A stretch of 64,000 nt of DNA. It comes from Natronosalvus rutilus (GTDB lineage: Archaea > Halobacteriota > Halobacteria > Halobacteriales > Natrialbaceae). The notes beneath the pieces are model-generated. The model was given only the letters and a program-made list of their open reading frames with translations, searched no databases and had not been told where the DNA came from. How positions within the stretch are numbered: position 1 is the stretch's first letter; every line of letters starts with the position of its first letter. A program made the translations under genes and the position numbers. The stretch covers positions 62,001-126,000 of the forward strand of contig NZ_CP100356.1 in the NCBI RefSeq assembly GCF_024204665.1, in the 5' to 3' direction. Below are positions 1 through 9,013 of the stretch, in pieces.

Positions 1-1
1 G

Positions 2-451
2 ATAGAGGAACACGGGCGAGGTATATACATCTATATCTCGAAGGGAGATAAGGCGGTCAATTTAGACACACATGTCGGAACGCGCCAGTACCTCCACACG
101 TCTGCCGTCGGAAAGTCAATACTCTCGAAGATGGGTGACGAGCAGTTCAAGCGAATCATCGAACTACACGGTCTCCCGGCTGAAACGGCAAACACCGTGA
201 CCAGCAAAGAGAAACTACTCGATGAACTCGATGAGATTCGTGATCGAGGTGTCGCGTTCGATGGCGAAGAACGGGCAGAGGGGATTCGTTGTGTCGCAGC
301 ACCAATCACGGACAACGATGACAACCTCTTGGGTGGTGTGAGTATCTCTGGACCATCAACACGACTCAAAGGCGATCGACTCCACCAAGAGATCCCAGAA
401 AAAGTCCAGCACGTCGCGACAGTCATCGGTATCAACGCCTTCTATTCCTAA
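2..451 (+). CDS. IclR-family transcriptional regulator, C-terminal part (cut by window edge)
   Basis: The frame is open from the first bases of the window to TAA at 449-451, so the N-terminal helix-turn-helix lies outside. What remains is the IclR effector-binding domain. It shows HTSAVGKSILSKM, the conserved stretch where IclR proteins read AxGKAhLA, followed by LHGLPAETANTVTSKEKLLDELDEIRDRGVAFDGEER. It ends with the APITD...LGGVSISGPSTR segment that shapes the ligand pocket. The same blocks occur in the complete IclR proteins at 7315 and 55588, so this is a third member of the same subfamily, probably controlling a catabolic operon to the left. An internal ATG at 131 is not the real start, because homology continues upstream of it. 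The identification is by motif and paralogy; the ligand is unknown. Confidence 0.88.
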   Translation: MEEHGRGIYIYISKGDKAVNLDTHVGTRQYLHTSAVGKSILSKMGDEQFKRIIELHGLPAETANTVTSKEKLLDELDEIRDRGVAFDGEERAEGIRCVAAPITDNDDNLLGGVSISGPSTRLKGDRLHQEIPEKVQHVATVIGINAFYS

Positions 452-807
452 CGTCCGTGTTTGAGGTACTGTCCATCACTTATTTTTCGAAGTGGATTTA
501 GTTGGAGTGGGACTATCTAATTCAGAACAAGCTTCTAAGGCATTGTACCAGTCGTCGTAGCGGGATCTGAACGTCTCATGTTTCACAGGCTGTATAGACT
601 GCCTCGTCAAAAGATGAATGACGGCTAACTATCCGCATTAAGAAGGTCTATAAGTGCTTTTCAATATGGTTTCGTTCGCTATCAGCGGTCTAACTACTCA
701 ATTGTCTACCTACGATGACAAACAGATAACTAACATTATCAACAAGAAGCTCTAAACCGTCTATCGAAACTATTTTTTACGGTCTGCGACTACGTCTATC
801 CATCATA
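452..807. promoter_or_regulatory. Intergenic region with leaderless-type promoter for rdfA
   Basis: No gene is seen here. A T-rich TATA-like element (tatttttta, 771-779) lies about 30 nt before the ATG at 808, the usual spacing for leaderless haloarchaeal transcripts. The rest is AT-richer than the neighbouring genes and shows no clear repeat. Confidence 0.45.
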
Positions 808-1425
808 ATGTCTCCAGCAAACACTAATTCAGGACCAGGTCCAAAACCCAAAGTCGTCCGCGTAATCAAACGGTACGAACTTGAGAACGCTGGCGATTGG
901 CTCGAAGATCAGTGGATTCGGCGTGAAGACCGTGTCAGTCTTAGAGATCTCGAAACGGCGTTCAATCAACGAATCCTCGAAGCAGCCCTTGCCGATGTAT
1001 CGGTCGAACCGCTTACTGAGGACGTCTCTCGAGCATACGAGTTGTTGACCGGGAAAATCGGCACGAGCGGCGAACAAACCCAGTTAAAGCGGCGGCTTGA
1101 GCGCGCTGGACTGGACGTTGATGCCGTTTGTGATGATTTCGTCACCTACCAGGCAATCAGGTCATACCTGACAAATGTTCGTGGTGTCAATCCACCAGAG
1201 AAAACCGATTCTGATCTACGTGAGACCGCCGCCGAAACCATCGCCCAACTTCGCGAGCGGACAGCAGTAGTCACAACAAGCAAAATTGAGCAACTTGAGC
1301 GGAACGCGCAGCTGGATGTCGGAGACGTTCGGACGCGAGTTGACGTACGTGTTTTCTGTGAGACTTGCGGTAGACAATATGACATCGACGAACTGCTCGA
1401 AATCGGTGGCTGTGACTGCTCGTAA
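808..1425 (+). CDS. rdfA: Rod-determining factor RdfA family protein
   Basis: This 205-residue acidic protein is recognised as the haloarchaeal RdfA family. It starts with a short tail, then KVVRVIKRYELENAGDWLEDQWIRREDRVSLRDLETAFNQRILEAAL, a region typical of the family. A helical middle follows (GEQTQLKRRLERAGLDVDAVCDDFVTYQAIRSYL). The C-terminus has CETCG at about residue 184 and GCDC near the end, consistent with a small zinc site. In Haloferax volcanii RdfA is needed for the rod cell shape and is encoded beside an SMC-like Sph protein; here too the next gene, convergent and 142 bp away, is SMC-like. Family assignment is strong. The shape role is transferred from Haloferax, and a copy beside a replicon origin could instead serve DNA organisation. 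Confidence 0.8.
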   Translation: MSPANTNSGPGPKPKVVRVIKRYELENAGDWLEDQWIRREDRVSLRDLETAFNQRILEAALADVSVEPLTEDVSRAYELLTGKIGTSGEQTQLKRRLERAGLDVDAVCDDFVTYQAIRSYLTNVRGVNPPEKTDSDLRETAAETIAQLRERTAVVTTSKIEQLERNAQLDVGDVRTRVDVRVFCETCGRQYDIDELLEIGGCDCS

Positions 1426-1567
1426 TCCATCTTCGACCGTCACCGAACACGTCACAACAGTACTCCTGTGACTACTATACAAGGGTACTATTGACGAAAA
1501 TCACGGGTCATAACTATGGAGAACAACCCATCACAACAGTACGAATGATATGGGTTAGTCGAGGTGA

Positions 1568-3541
1568 TCAGATCGATTCGATGAACTGATGATCGTCGGC
1601 GAGCGCTTGAGAGTCCTCAGGCAACAACGCAACAACAAGGTAATCGCAATACTCGCCAAAATACTCGACCAGCGAGGCAATTCTATCGGAGTCAAGAGAT
1701 TCAAGCGAGTCCAACAGAACGAACGGGAGGTCTTCATACACCTCGTGAACAAGATAGCCTGCCAAGGCAAAAATAAGCCCCGTTACCTCCCGTTCGCTCT
1801 CGCTCAGATGATCAATCGTATCCTCGTACGTTCGCCCATTCTCTGAGGTTCTGACGACATGAAGATCGAACTCGGCGCGATCGACTTTGCGACGACCTTG
1901 TTGAACTTGCCGCTCGACTCGTTCGAGCCAAATGCGTTCAATGTTTGAGTAATCGAGAACGTCTAACACTGTCTCCATGTGTTCGTTGAACGAGTCCACA
2001 GCATCCCGCTCGATCCGTTCAATGCGTGTTCGCAATCCCTCGAGTTCCTCCCGGATTTCCTCACGACGATCCTCAAGCGTGGATTCCCGCTCCAACGTTG
2101 ACTCAATTTCTTCGATTTGTTCACCAATGCTTTCGCGATCACGTTCAAGGCGACCTAATTTGAACTCAAGGTCGTTTGCTCGCTTATTGAGCTCAACCAA
2201 CTTTGACTGATCGTCATCACTCGCTGAAGCGACTTTCGCTTCCAGTGCCTCGGCGTCTGCCTCAGTCTCCTCAATTTTCGATTTGAGTTCTTCTTGGTGG
2301 GATTCGAGTTTCTCAAGGTTTTCCTCTCGACTGACGATTTCGGTTGAAATCTCATCGAGTTGTGATTCTATTGAGTGCCGTCGTTCGCGGGTGGAAGCCA
2401 GCTGACGCCGTTCTGCGCGAAGATCGCGCATCTGTTCTTCGAGGTCTTTTTGTTGACTGAGTTTCGAGGTGTGAAGAGATCTGAGCTGATCAACGGTTGT
2501 TTCGATCTGTTCGCTGGCTACCTCACTACCACACGTCCAACATAGAACGGAGTCGTCGTTCTCAAGTAGTTGATCGGTCACCGCTTCCGTGTTGTTGGCG
2601 CTTACATCCACGTTCGCAAGCGCTTCTCGAACCTCGGGATGGGTTCCTTTGAGCATTTCTTCGTTAAACTGGACGATATCTTGTAACTGGCGAACCGCTC
2701 GGTCAAGCGACTTCGTACGCGACTGGAGTTGTTCGATTTCGTCTTCAATCGCCGCCTTAGCGTCAGGGTCGGCTGCGGGCAATGAGTCTTTCTCATTTGC
2801 CAATGACTCTCTGTCAGATTGCAAGGCATCAAGGCTTTCACGTTCGGTCTCAATATCGAATCGAACGTCCTCAAGTGATGATCGAAGCTTGCTCAATTCA
2901 TCCAAACGCTCCTCAAGTTCATCCTCCTCCGCCGATCGCTCGTTCGTGTCGTCAGTCTCTTCGATCTCAGATTTTACCTCATCGAGTTCAGTACGTTTCG
3001 CTTCGATTCGCTCGATAAGCTGGTTTCGTTCCTGTTCGAGGTCGGGGAGGTCACGCTTGAGTTCTTCGAGACGTTCGAGTTCTGTGGTAACTTCGTCTTT
3101 TTCGTCACTCAACTGCTGTATCTCGCGTTCGATTGCCTCGGTGTCAACCGGTCGTAAGACAAGTTCACGAAGATCCCCTTCCGTAGTAACGGCTCTACGA
3201 GCCTCGTTGGACTCGAGTAAAAATGCGAAAAGATCGGCAAGTGTGGGGTCATCGAGAAACGGGTTTCCCTCCATTCGAATATGATTCCCAGAGCGTTCCA
3301 GCCGTCGAACATACGTCTCATCGTTAAGCGTTAGTGCGGCACGACCAGTGTCTGCATCAGCCTTAAGTGAAGCCCGCTCGCTTCCGAGAGCCGCCATGAA
3401 CGCCTGTAATAGTGATGTTCGATTGGTCGCGTTGCGTCCAGAGAGAACTGTGATTCCAGGTTTTATTCCGACCTCAGTTTGATCGATTCCACCCACGTTC
3501 TCGACTTCGAGCGTGGCCGACTGTAACAGTTTGGATGACAT
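1568..3541 (-). CDS. Archaea-specific SMC-related protein (Sph type)
   Basis: This 657-residue ATPase has the Rad50/SMC layout. The N-terminal P-loop GRNATNRTS lies at about residues 35-43, the variant used by haloarchaeal Sph proteins. Two long heptad coiled-coil arms rich in Glu, Leu and Arg (about 130-270 and 340-540) flank a zinc-hook-like CWTC at about 335. The ABC signature LSESEREVTGLIFAL comes near residue 585. The usual Walker B DE is replaced by VLLDSLESLD, so the acid after Asp is missing, as is common in this subfamily. It is smaller than true SMC (about 1,150 residues). Pairing with rdfA is a recurrent haloarchaeal arrangement. Expected role: binding or shaping DNA, or linking the nucleoid to cell-shape control; this is inference. 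Confidence 0.85.
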   Translation of the reverse strand: MSSKLLQSATLEVENVGGIDQTEVGIKPGITVLSGRNATNRTSLLQAFMAALGSERASLKADADTGRAALTLNDETYVRRLERSGNHIRMEGNPFLDDPTLADLFAFLLESNEARRAVTTEGDLRELVLRPVDTEAIEREIQQLSDEKDEVTTELERLEELKRDLPDLEQERNQLIERIEAKRTELDEVKSEIEETDDTNERSAEEDELEERLDELSKLRSSLEDVRFDIETERESLDALQSDRESLANEKDSLPAADPDAKAAIEDEIEQLQSRTKSLDRAVRQLQDIVQFNEEMLKGTHPEVREALANVDVSANNTEAVTDQLLENDDSVLCWTCGSEVASEQIETTVDQLRSLHTSKLSQQKDLEEQMRDLRAERRQLASTRERRHSIESQLDEISTEIVSREENLEKLESHQEELKSKIEETEADAEALEAKVASASDDDQSKLVELNKRANDLEFKLGRLERDRESIGEQIEEIESTLERESTLEDRREEIREELEGLRTRIERIERDAVDSFNEHMETVLDVLDYSNIERIWLERVERQVQQGRRKVDRAEFDLHVVRTSENGRTYEDTIDHLSESEREVTGLIFALAGYLVHEVYEDLPFVLLDSLESLDSDRIASLVEYFGEYCDYLVVALLPEDSQALADDHQFIESI

Positions 3542-4017
3542 ACGTCTTCACATGTGTGCTTCGTATAAAATAGTTACTTGATCCGCAAGAAGATGTACTT
3601 ACGTCAACGGGAGTGAATTTTCCTCCTCAAAGTCAACAGCACACTAGTCGTAATGTGATTCGAACACTGGCGAGAATACTGTGTCGGTCGATTCGATGGC
3701 ACCATAAGCGATTACACACCCATATCGATGAATGAAGGCCTAGTGGTTTTTAAAGATATATTCGAGTGTCTATTTCTGATCACTACAATCCTCTTTCTCA
3801 ATATTCAATTATATGATCACTATGGAAGATCACTGCAACTAAAACAAATAAGCTCACTGCGGCACAATCGACAGATTCGTCATCCTGTTGAACATCAGAT
3901 GAGCGATAATACCCACAGCAATAAATTATGTTTACATAAGAGTTGGTTTGGCACTGATTAGTTTGGTTCCTCTGCTGACGTCTGTCCGTTGAGTGACTGG
4001 TTCAGCCGTTATGTGTT
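3542..4017. other. Intergenic, no gene recognised
   Basis: The left part must hold the promoter of the SMC-like gene, which reads leftward. The remainder is AT-rich. A 77-codon open frame on the plus strand (3728-3961) has composition unlike haloarchaeal proteins and no recognisable motif, so it is not called. Confidence 0.4.
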
Positions 4018-4660
4018 TTAGTAGTGCTCGAACTGTACAAGATATTTTCTGACACGTTCCCGAGTTCTCACCCACAATTTGTGAAAGCGGCAACCCAAAT
4101 CTTCAGTATGAAACCGCTTCTCGACTAGGTTTTGTTCGGTATAGTCGAGCCGATCGCTCAGCCCTAATCGACAGAATGCAATCAAAGAGCCGTGGCCGCC
4201 GACGAAAAACACCGTTTCAGAAAAACCGTGTATTTTGGTCAATTGATGCAGAAACGTGGAAGCTGGACCGGGGCCTTATTGGCCAAAGCCTTCGACATCG
4301 AGGATCAACGAAAATTGAGAGGTGATGTAGCATACACACAATACCAGTCGCCGCTGGTCTTGACAGCGGTTACATCAATCACGATCCGATAGGACTTTAC
4401 ACTCGGAGGGTTCGGAACGCTGTCAAACAGCCGATGTACCTAATCCAGTTCGCTTGTGAGACCGCTCAACGTCGATCAAGCGGGATATTGTTTGTATCTC
4501 TCGAAGTGAGTAAACGCGGACGGCGAACACCCTGGTAGGCGTCGTCGTCCGTTCTTGCTCTCACAGTCATCGAATTCCGCTACGTTAGACTCGCTGAGCA
4601 GGTCTGCAAGATTATTCCAAACGATCTCAATAGCCTGCCCGTTCCTTAAAATGGCCTAAC
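4018..4660 (-). pseudogene. Decayed DDE transposase (IS6-like) relic
   Basis: Minus-strand translation in shifting frames gives transposase blocks in the right order. From 4420 down to about 4340 it reads VIDVTAVKTSGDWYCVYAT. A frameshift follows, then LILDVEGFGQ with a stop, then HGFSETVFFVGGHGSLIAF, RLGLSDRLDYTEQNLVEKRF and finally WVRTRERVRKYLVQFEHY. These match the DDE-core pattern of haloarchaeal transposases (DVTAVK, VFLVDG, YTxRNxIEKWFHT, FHNSWVG, FxHYYN). At least one frameshift and one nonsense codon break it, and the second catalytic Asp region reads VGGHG instead of VDG. The relic sits just left of the origin region. The family is by pattern only, and no terminal repeats could be fixed. 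Confidence 0.6.
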
Positions 4661-4877
4661 TATATACTTCTTTCAGTGTAATAGTCAATTATCTTTCTAT
4701 AGTTTAAATCATACATGTGAATTACACGTGATGGCTAGCAAAGGTCAAATATTTCACTTTCTGGCAGACGGAACTCGAGTTGCTTGAAGGGGAAATTTTT
4801 CTTCCTCGTTTGCTCTTAGCCTAGTAAACAGAGTCGCTTGGGACACACCCTGCGTCTGCTCCCCCCTAAGCACTTAC
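4661..4877. other. AT-rich spacer, nothing recognised
   Basis: This short AT-rich segment between the transposase relic and the 3' end of orc1/cdc6 has T-runs that could help terminate transcription. No gene is visible. Confidence 0.35.
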
Positions 4878-6080
4878 TCAACGACTCGACTCTTCACAGG
4901 CTGCGATAATCACGTCTGGGTCGTCAACGAGACGGTTTTCCATATAGTTCCCCTTCCCTTTCCCGGCCCACTTGCGCTCTTGCTCGATAATAGAGAGGAA
5001 CTCGAGTTCCGAGAGGATATCACGGACACGCCGGAGTTTTAAATGCGAAGAATCATCCCGTTCACATAGACGTTTGTAGAGATCGTAGACTTCCGTCGTC
5101 TGCACTGCGTCGTTGGCTCTATCGGGTTGTTTGACGAGCAAAGCCATTGCCTCGAGGACGAGCTTCGCATGACTGGGCGACTTCGAGATTAGCTCTGCCA
5201 GCCGACTCGTCTCTTCACGCTCGTGTGCGAGGTTGACACAGGTTTCAGAAACGATCTCGAGGTCCTGTTCCTCAGCTATTTCACCGGCAAACCGGAGGAT
5301 GTCGATCGCTTTGCGTGCGTCACCGTGTTCTCGTGCAGCGAGCGCAGCGACTCGAGGAACAACACCGTCTTCCAGGACGCCGTCGTGAAACGCGTCCGAT
5401 CGCGAATGGAGGATTTCCTGGATCTGGGTCGCATCGTATGGAGGAAAGACGTACTCGCGTTCACAGAGGCTCGATTTGATGCGTTCGTCGAGCGATTCTT
5501 TGTATCGGATCTTGTTCGAGATACCGATCGTCCCGATGGTACTGGATGATAGCTTTCCGGATTCAACCGCTCGGGAGAGCTGCATGAGAATGTCATCCGA
5601 TTCCATTTTGTCGACTTCGTCGAGGATGACGAGTGCGGCATCGAACTGTTGGTCGATTATCTGCCACAGACGGCGGTAGTATTCCGACGTGCTCAAGCCA
5701 GAGTGGGGAATCGAGATACCAGTTGTATCTTTGTCGTTGAGTTGATGAGCGAGTGACTGGACAGCCTGTGTCTCAGTCGACTCCTGCAGACAGTCGACGT
5801 AGGCTACACCGATCGTGATGTCGTTGTCCGCTGCTCGGGAGATTGCCTGGTTCGTGATGAACTTAGAACAAAGGGACTTTCCAGTACCTGTTTTACCGTA
5901 CACGAGTACGTTGTTCGGCGTATTTCCAGTAAGGGCGGGCTGAATTGCGCCGGCAAGATTCGTGAGTTCCTGTTCGCGACCGATGATTCGATCGCCATCA
6001 GGAAGGTGGGACACCTGCAAGAGATCTTTGTTTCGGAAGATCTCGTTTTCTCGAGTGAAGTAGTCGCGGGAATCGGGCAT
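4878..6080 (-). CDS. orc: Orc1/Cdc6-type replication initiator
   Basis: This 400-residue AAA+ protein has all the marks of an archaeal initiator. Walker A GKTGTGKS is at residues 62-69 and Walker B LVILDEVDKM at 150-159. Sensor 1 lies in TIGISNKIRYKE, followed by the initiator-specific segment LDERIKSSLCEREYVFPPYDA that contacts origin DNA. A C-terminal winged-helix region runs from about residue 300 (YDLYKRLCERDDSSHLKLRRVRDILSELEF). Length is normal for the family. The gene reads away from a repeat cluster that begins only 40 bp upstream of its start, the classic initiator-origin pairing of haloarchaeal replicons. It should bind those repeats, open the duplex and load MCM. The start is the ATG at 6080; the upstream sequence is repeat DNA, not coding. 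Confidence 0.95.
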   Translation of the reverse strand: MPDSRDYFTRENEIFRNKDLLQVSHLPDGDRIIGREQELTNLAGAIQPALTGNTPNNVLVYGKTGTGKSLCSKFITNQAISRAADNDITIGVAYVDCLQESTETQAVQSLAHQLNDKDTTGISIPHSGLSTSEYYRRLWQIIDQQFDAALVILDEVDKMESDDILMQLSRAVESGKLSSSTIGTIGISNKIRYKESLDERIKSSLCEREYVFPPYDATQIQEILHSRSDAFHDGVLEDGVVPRVAALAAREHGDARKAIDILRFAGEIAEEQDLEIVSETCVNLAHEREETSRLAELISKSPSHAKLVLEAMALLVKQPDRANDAVQTTEVYDLYKRLCERDDSSHLKLRRVRDILSELEFLSIIEQERKWAGKGKGNYMENRLVDDPDVIIAACEESSR

Positions 6081-6119
6081 TCTCTTGAGGATGTATTCTC
6101 AGAGAGTGGCTTAACTCTT

Positions 6120-6812
6120 TCCACCAGATTGCCGCTGTATGGGTAGAATATAGACCACACAACGGCTCAGAAAGCCGATACCCACACCAGAGTGCCGCTG
6201 TAAGTAACGATACCCACCCCTCATTTCCGCTGTATAGCCCAGTAAATTGAAAGAGAATACCAAGGATGGCAGAATGTAACTTACACGCATATTGAACGAT
6301 TCACCCCTCATTGCCGCTGTATGCCAGAAGTCAGACGGACCCTCCGCATGCAATTCGGGGGACCGGCTTGCTGCTGTATAGAGGAGAAAACCCCGAGAGA
6401 AAGAGAGAGAAGTAAGATAGAGACCCCGGAGTGCCGCTGTAACTGGACACACACACCCCACGTTGCCGCTGTATAGAACTCGAGAGAGACTCCAGATGAA
6501 ACGAGACGCGAGATATCTTCACACGAAGCAATTCTTGAGGATAAGCGTTGAAACCCATAGAAGGAGCGAAGAAGATCAAAGCTGGCTCGATGAGGGCCTC
6601 CGGTGGAAAGAAAAAATTGTTCGATACGAATCGAACTTTGTGTTCGATATACTTAGTGGGCTATACTCAGCCTGTCTACTTATAGTTACTGGGGATGGCT
6701 TTATACCATTTAGTTAATTTAGTTACCTCATTTGATCGCTACTCTGGAACTAGTTGACTCTTTCTACCTTCCTCCTTCTTTGAATCTATACAGCGGCAAT
6801 GAGGGGTGTGTC
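6120..6812. other. Replication origin with eight ORB-like repeats
   Basis: Seven same-direction copies of a motif close to CACCCCTCATTGCCGCTGTA lie upstream of orc1/cdc6, with cores at about 6129-6140, 6192-6203, 6223-6235, 6302-6322, 6360-6381, 6423-6442 and 6455-6475. An eighth, inverted copy is at 6785-6810. Between copies seven and eight is an AT-rich stretch (about 6610-6780, with tatacttag, tttataccatttagttaatttagtt-like runs) that looks like the duplex-unwinding element. The initiator gene, directional repeats on one side, AT-rich DNA and an inverted repeat on the far side together match a haloarchaeal Orc-dependent origin. The repeats are seen directly; function is inferred from arrangement. 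Confidence 0.88.
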
Positions 6813-6837
6813 TCTTAGCAATTCCTCTCCAGAACTT

Positions 6838-6943
6838 TTCACTCCAGATCAACTAGCCTCATGCAATATCCTAACTAGAAATCGCTAAACCGGTTAAAAA
6901 TATGGCGAAGAACCTGGCGCGTTAACCAGCGATTTGGTATCTC
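6838..6943. repeat. Dispersed direct repeat, copy A (partner at 57094-57201)
   Basis: About 106 bp here align over their whole length with 57094-57201. Both start TCACTCCAGATCAA. They share ctatcctaa-like, ctaaac and ttaaaa blocks, then gaagaa.ctggcg.gttaacca and end tggtatctc. On the minus strand both copies end a reading frame in RYQ(I/T)(A/V)G followed by TAA, so the repeat probably covers the last codons and the 3' flank of a gene present twice. Copy B carries more of that gene. Confidence 0.7.
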
Positions 6944-7260
6944 CGGCCCATATGGCGTAACACCGTTTCTAAAGTTACTGAACGGGCGAATGTGATATAT
7001 TGCCGAGTTCCGCCGATTCCGGCTCCAACCTTTGGCAGGTCCAATCGTCTCTCTCGAGAACTTCCCTTCTCCGTGCTTTTCACGGTTGTCTGCAGCTCGG
7101 CGTTGACTTCCAGTTGTATGTGGCTAATTACGACCTCACCAATGGCTGGTCGGAAGATGAGACTCCGACGAACGATCCCAACGCATTACGAACGTCCCGT
7201 ACCTGTATCGGTGAATGTGGCGAGCTATGCGTGGGTTGTTACCCTTCCTCAATATAATTG
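6944..7260. other. Intergenic, no intact gene
   Basis: If copy A once had a gene body like the zinc-finger relic beside copy B, it would lie here on the minus strand, but no convincing cysteine pattern remains. Two overlapping plus-strand open frames starting near 6992-7000 lack recognisable features. Confidence 0.35.
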
Positions 7261-7282
7261 TTCACGAGTGGCGAATGTTTAA
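7261..7282 (+). promoter_or_regulatory. Putative IclR operator abutting the TATA element
   Basis: TTCACGAGTGGCGAA (7261-7275) is an interrupted palindrome with arms TTCAC and GCGAA and a 5-bp spacer. It is followed at once by TGTTTAAG, a plausible BRE/TATA element about 37 nt before the ATG at 7315. The paralogous regulator at 55588-56352 has the same layout with TTCACTTAATGCGAA, which makes autoregulation likely. Confidence 0.6.
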
Positions 7283-7314
7283 GTAGTAGCTGTTCGATGG
7301 TGTGAGGTAGAGAG

Positions 7315-8073
7315 ATGGCAAGACGAATTCAGGCGACCGAAACGTCCCTGGAAATCATTGAGTCACTGGAGGAACTTCAGGGAGCGACGATGCCCGAAAT
7401 CAGCGAACACCTGGGCTTGGCTAATAGCACGATCCACGGCCACCTAAGCACGCTCATGGATAAACGGCTCGTCGTCAAGGAGGGTAACCAATACCACCTC
7501 GGGTTGCGATTCTTCCACTACGGGAACGTGACGAAGCAGCGGAAGCCGGAGTACGAGTTTGCTCAAGAACACGTTGAGTACCTCGCGAGCGAGACGCACG
7601 AGGGAGCAAACTTCTGCGTGGAAGAGCACGGGCAGGTTATCGTCCTGAACGGGGCGAGCTCGGCAGAGGACCCAGCGTACGACATCGGGAACGTCTTCGA
7701 TATGCACATCACAGCCGTGGGGAAAGCAATCCTGGCGGAGATGTCCGACGAGCAGGTATCGGAGATCGTCGCCCAGCATGGGCTTCCGGCTCACACAGAC
7801 GATTCGATAACGGACGAAGCAGAACTCTTCGACGAACTCGAAGAAATTAGTCGAACGGGTCTCGCGTTCAACGACGGTGAGATGCTTGAAGGACTCGCTG
7901 CCGTCGGCGTCGCGGTGAAACGGCCGGATTCGTCTGTTCTCGGAGCACTTAGCGTCGGCGGTCCCTCGTACCGTATCTCGGATAGGAAGCTCCGCGAGGA
8001 GTTCCCTGAGATTATCTTGGAGGCGAAGCGTAGGTTCGAGGAGGATATCGAATCTTTCTATCACCCTTCGTAA
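7315..8073 (+). CDS. IclR-family transcriptional regulator
   Basis: A 252-residue protein of normal IclR length. The N-terminal winged helix-turn-helix (residues about 5-65) includes ATMPEISEHLGLANSTIHGHLSTL and the wing LVVKEGNQYHLGLRFF. The effector domain follows (HEGANFCVEEHGQVIVLNG, MHITAVGKAILAEMSDEQV, RTGLAFNDGEMLEGLAAVGV, LGALSVGGPSYR). It is a close paralogue of the regulator at 55588-56352. The two lie at opposite ends of the catabolic block, and both have a TTCAC-N5-GCGAA palindrome before their own promoter. It most likely senses a substrate or intermediate of the block and represses or activates it. The ligand cannot be read from sequence. Confidence 0.92.
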   Translation: MARRIQATETSLEIIESLEELQGATMPEISEHLGLANSTIHGHLSTLMDKRLVVKEGNQYHLGLRFFHYGNVTKQRKPEYEFAQEHVEYLASETHEGANFCVEEHGQVIVLNGASSAEDPAYDIGNVFDMHITAVGKAILAEMSDEQVSEIVAQHGLPAHTDDSITDEAELFDELEEISRTGLAFNDGEMLEGLAAVGVAVKRPDSSVLGALSVGGPSYRISDRKLREEFPEIILEAKRRFEEDIESFYHPS

Positions 8074-8422
8074 TGCGTTCGTTCCTACCGTTTTGGGCGG
8101 TCGTTTCACGCCACCGAGGCGTCCCAGTCGGAGGAACACGTTCGCTCCGTGCAAAATTTGGTACTTGGACCAGGCGCTCGCCGACGGACTAGCTTTCCAT
8201 GTTCGACGCACTCGCGTACACTACGGACCACGAAACAGGATTGATGCGAACGTGGCGCAACAGTTCGCACCACGAACCCCTATGTCGTTACATCCGTAAT
8301 ACTGTAACAGTATATGAAGATAGTCGGTTATATCAGTCAGATGTGTGGCGTAACCGTTTGTTCGGTGTCGCGTCTATGGTGTAACCGCTTGTCCTGAGAG
8401 AAACTCATAGATGATTCCTTAT

Positions 8423-8447
8423 CGTTTATACATTCACCACTCGTGAA
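8423..8447 (-). promoter_or_regulatory. Putative IclR operator plus TATA element (orphan)
   Basis: TTCACCACTCGTGAA at 8433-8447. Read on the minus strand it is TTCACGAGTGGTGAATGT followed by ATAAACG, nearly identical to the operator-promoter of the IclR gene at 7261-7282. No intact gene follows on the minus strand. On the plus strand TTTATA (8425-8430) sits directly before the palindrome, so rightward transcription is also possible. Confidence 0.45.
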
Positions 8448-8746
8448 TCTATGCCGGGTGGACCGACCACAGATGCTGGCTCGAGGCGTATAGACCGGTG
8501 TACCGACTGACCAGTCGACGGCCCTCGTTGGCAGTCGATATGGCGTCTTCGCCCGTCTCACAACCCCCGCACACTCGCAGTTGCATCACAGAACGGCCCA
8601 CTCGTACGAAAAGAGCCCGACACCTCCTCCTCGGACTGGTACCAGTCGCGAGCTGGTCTCGGCATCCTCACTACTCACGGACACCCAGACGGTTCTCGCA
8701 ACATCCCGGAGATACGCTAGCGTTTCGACGGTCCCTTCGTGGCGTA

Positions 8747-8761
8747 TTCACCCCTCGTGAA
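8747..8761. promoter_or_regulatory. Putative IclR operator
   Basis: TTCACCCCTCGTGAA is a perfect TTCAC/GTGAA palindrome with a 5-bp spacer, the same pattern as at 8433 and 7261. No TATA element touches it. It may be an auxiliary site. Confidence 0.35.
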
Positions 8762-9013
8762 CCACCGGCATCAGCGGTCGTTTGCATCGGGTTTCTCGTA
8801 CTCGTTCGTTGGTGGATATATACCCTCGACAGTCCCGAACGTTTAAACGAGGGCTCGCGGCGAAGACGATAACTTTGAGCATCGAAGCAGAGCACGATAG
8901 CACTCGCATCGGTCGAGATACGGTCCGAGACGCGGACCGGCCAACGTTGAAGGTCTCTCAGGCGCAGACGGACAGTGGCGATCGATGATTCCGAACGACG
9001 AAGGACTCGACGT

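Larger units (their letters stand above)
8074..9013. other. Long intergenic region with operator-like sites, no gene
   Basis: No reading frame here looks coding; a 124-codon plus-strand frame at 8498-8872 is Arg/Ser/Pro-rich, typical of antisense or non-coding GC-rich DNA. The region does contain two operator-like palindromes (8433-8447 and 8747-8761). It also contains a direct repeat with shared GTAACCG and TTGT (8347-8360 and 8380-8393), the two copies spaced about three helical turns apart. It looks like regulatory DNA left from deletion of a regulated gene. Confidence 0.45.

Noticed and set aside
2589..3284. Plus-strand 231-codon frame
   Set aside because: It is antisense to the coiled-coil part of the SMC-like gene and its Ser-rich translation is the mirror of Glu/Arg codons.
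3728..3961. Plus-strand 77-codon frame
   Set aside because: AT-rich intergenic DNA, non-acidic translation, no motif or promoter that stands out.
6463..6717. Plus-strand 84-codon frame
   Set aside because: It starts inside the last origin repeat and runs through the AT-rich unwinding region; repeat DNA explains it.
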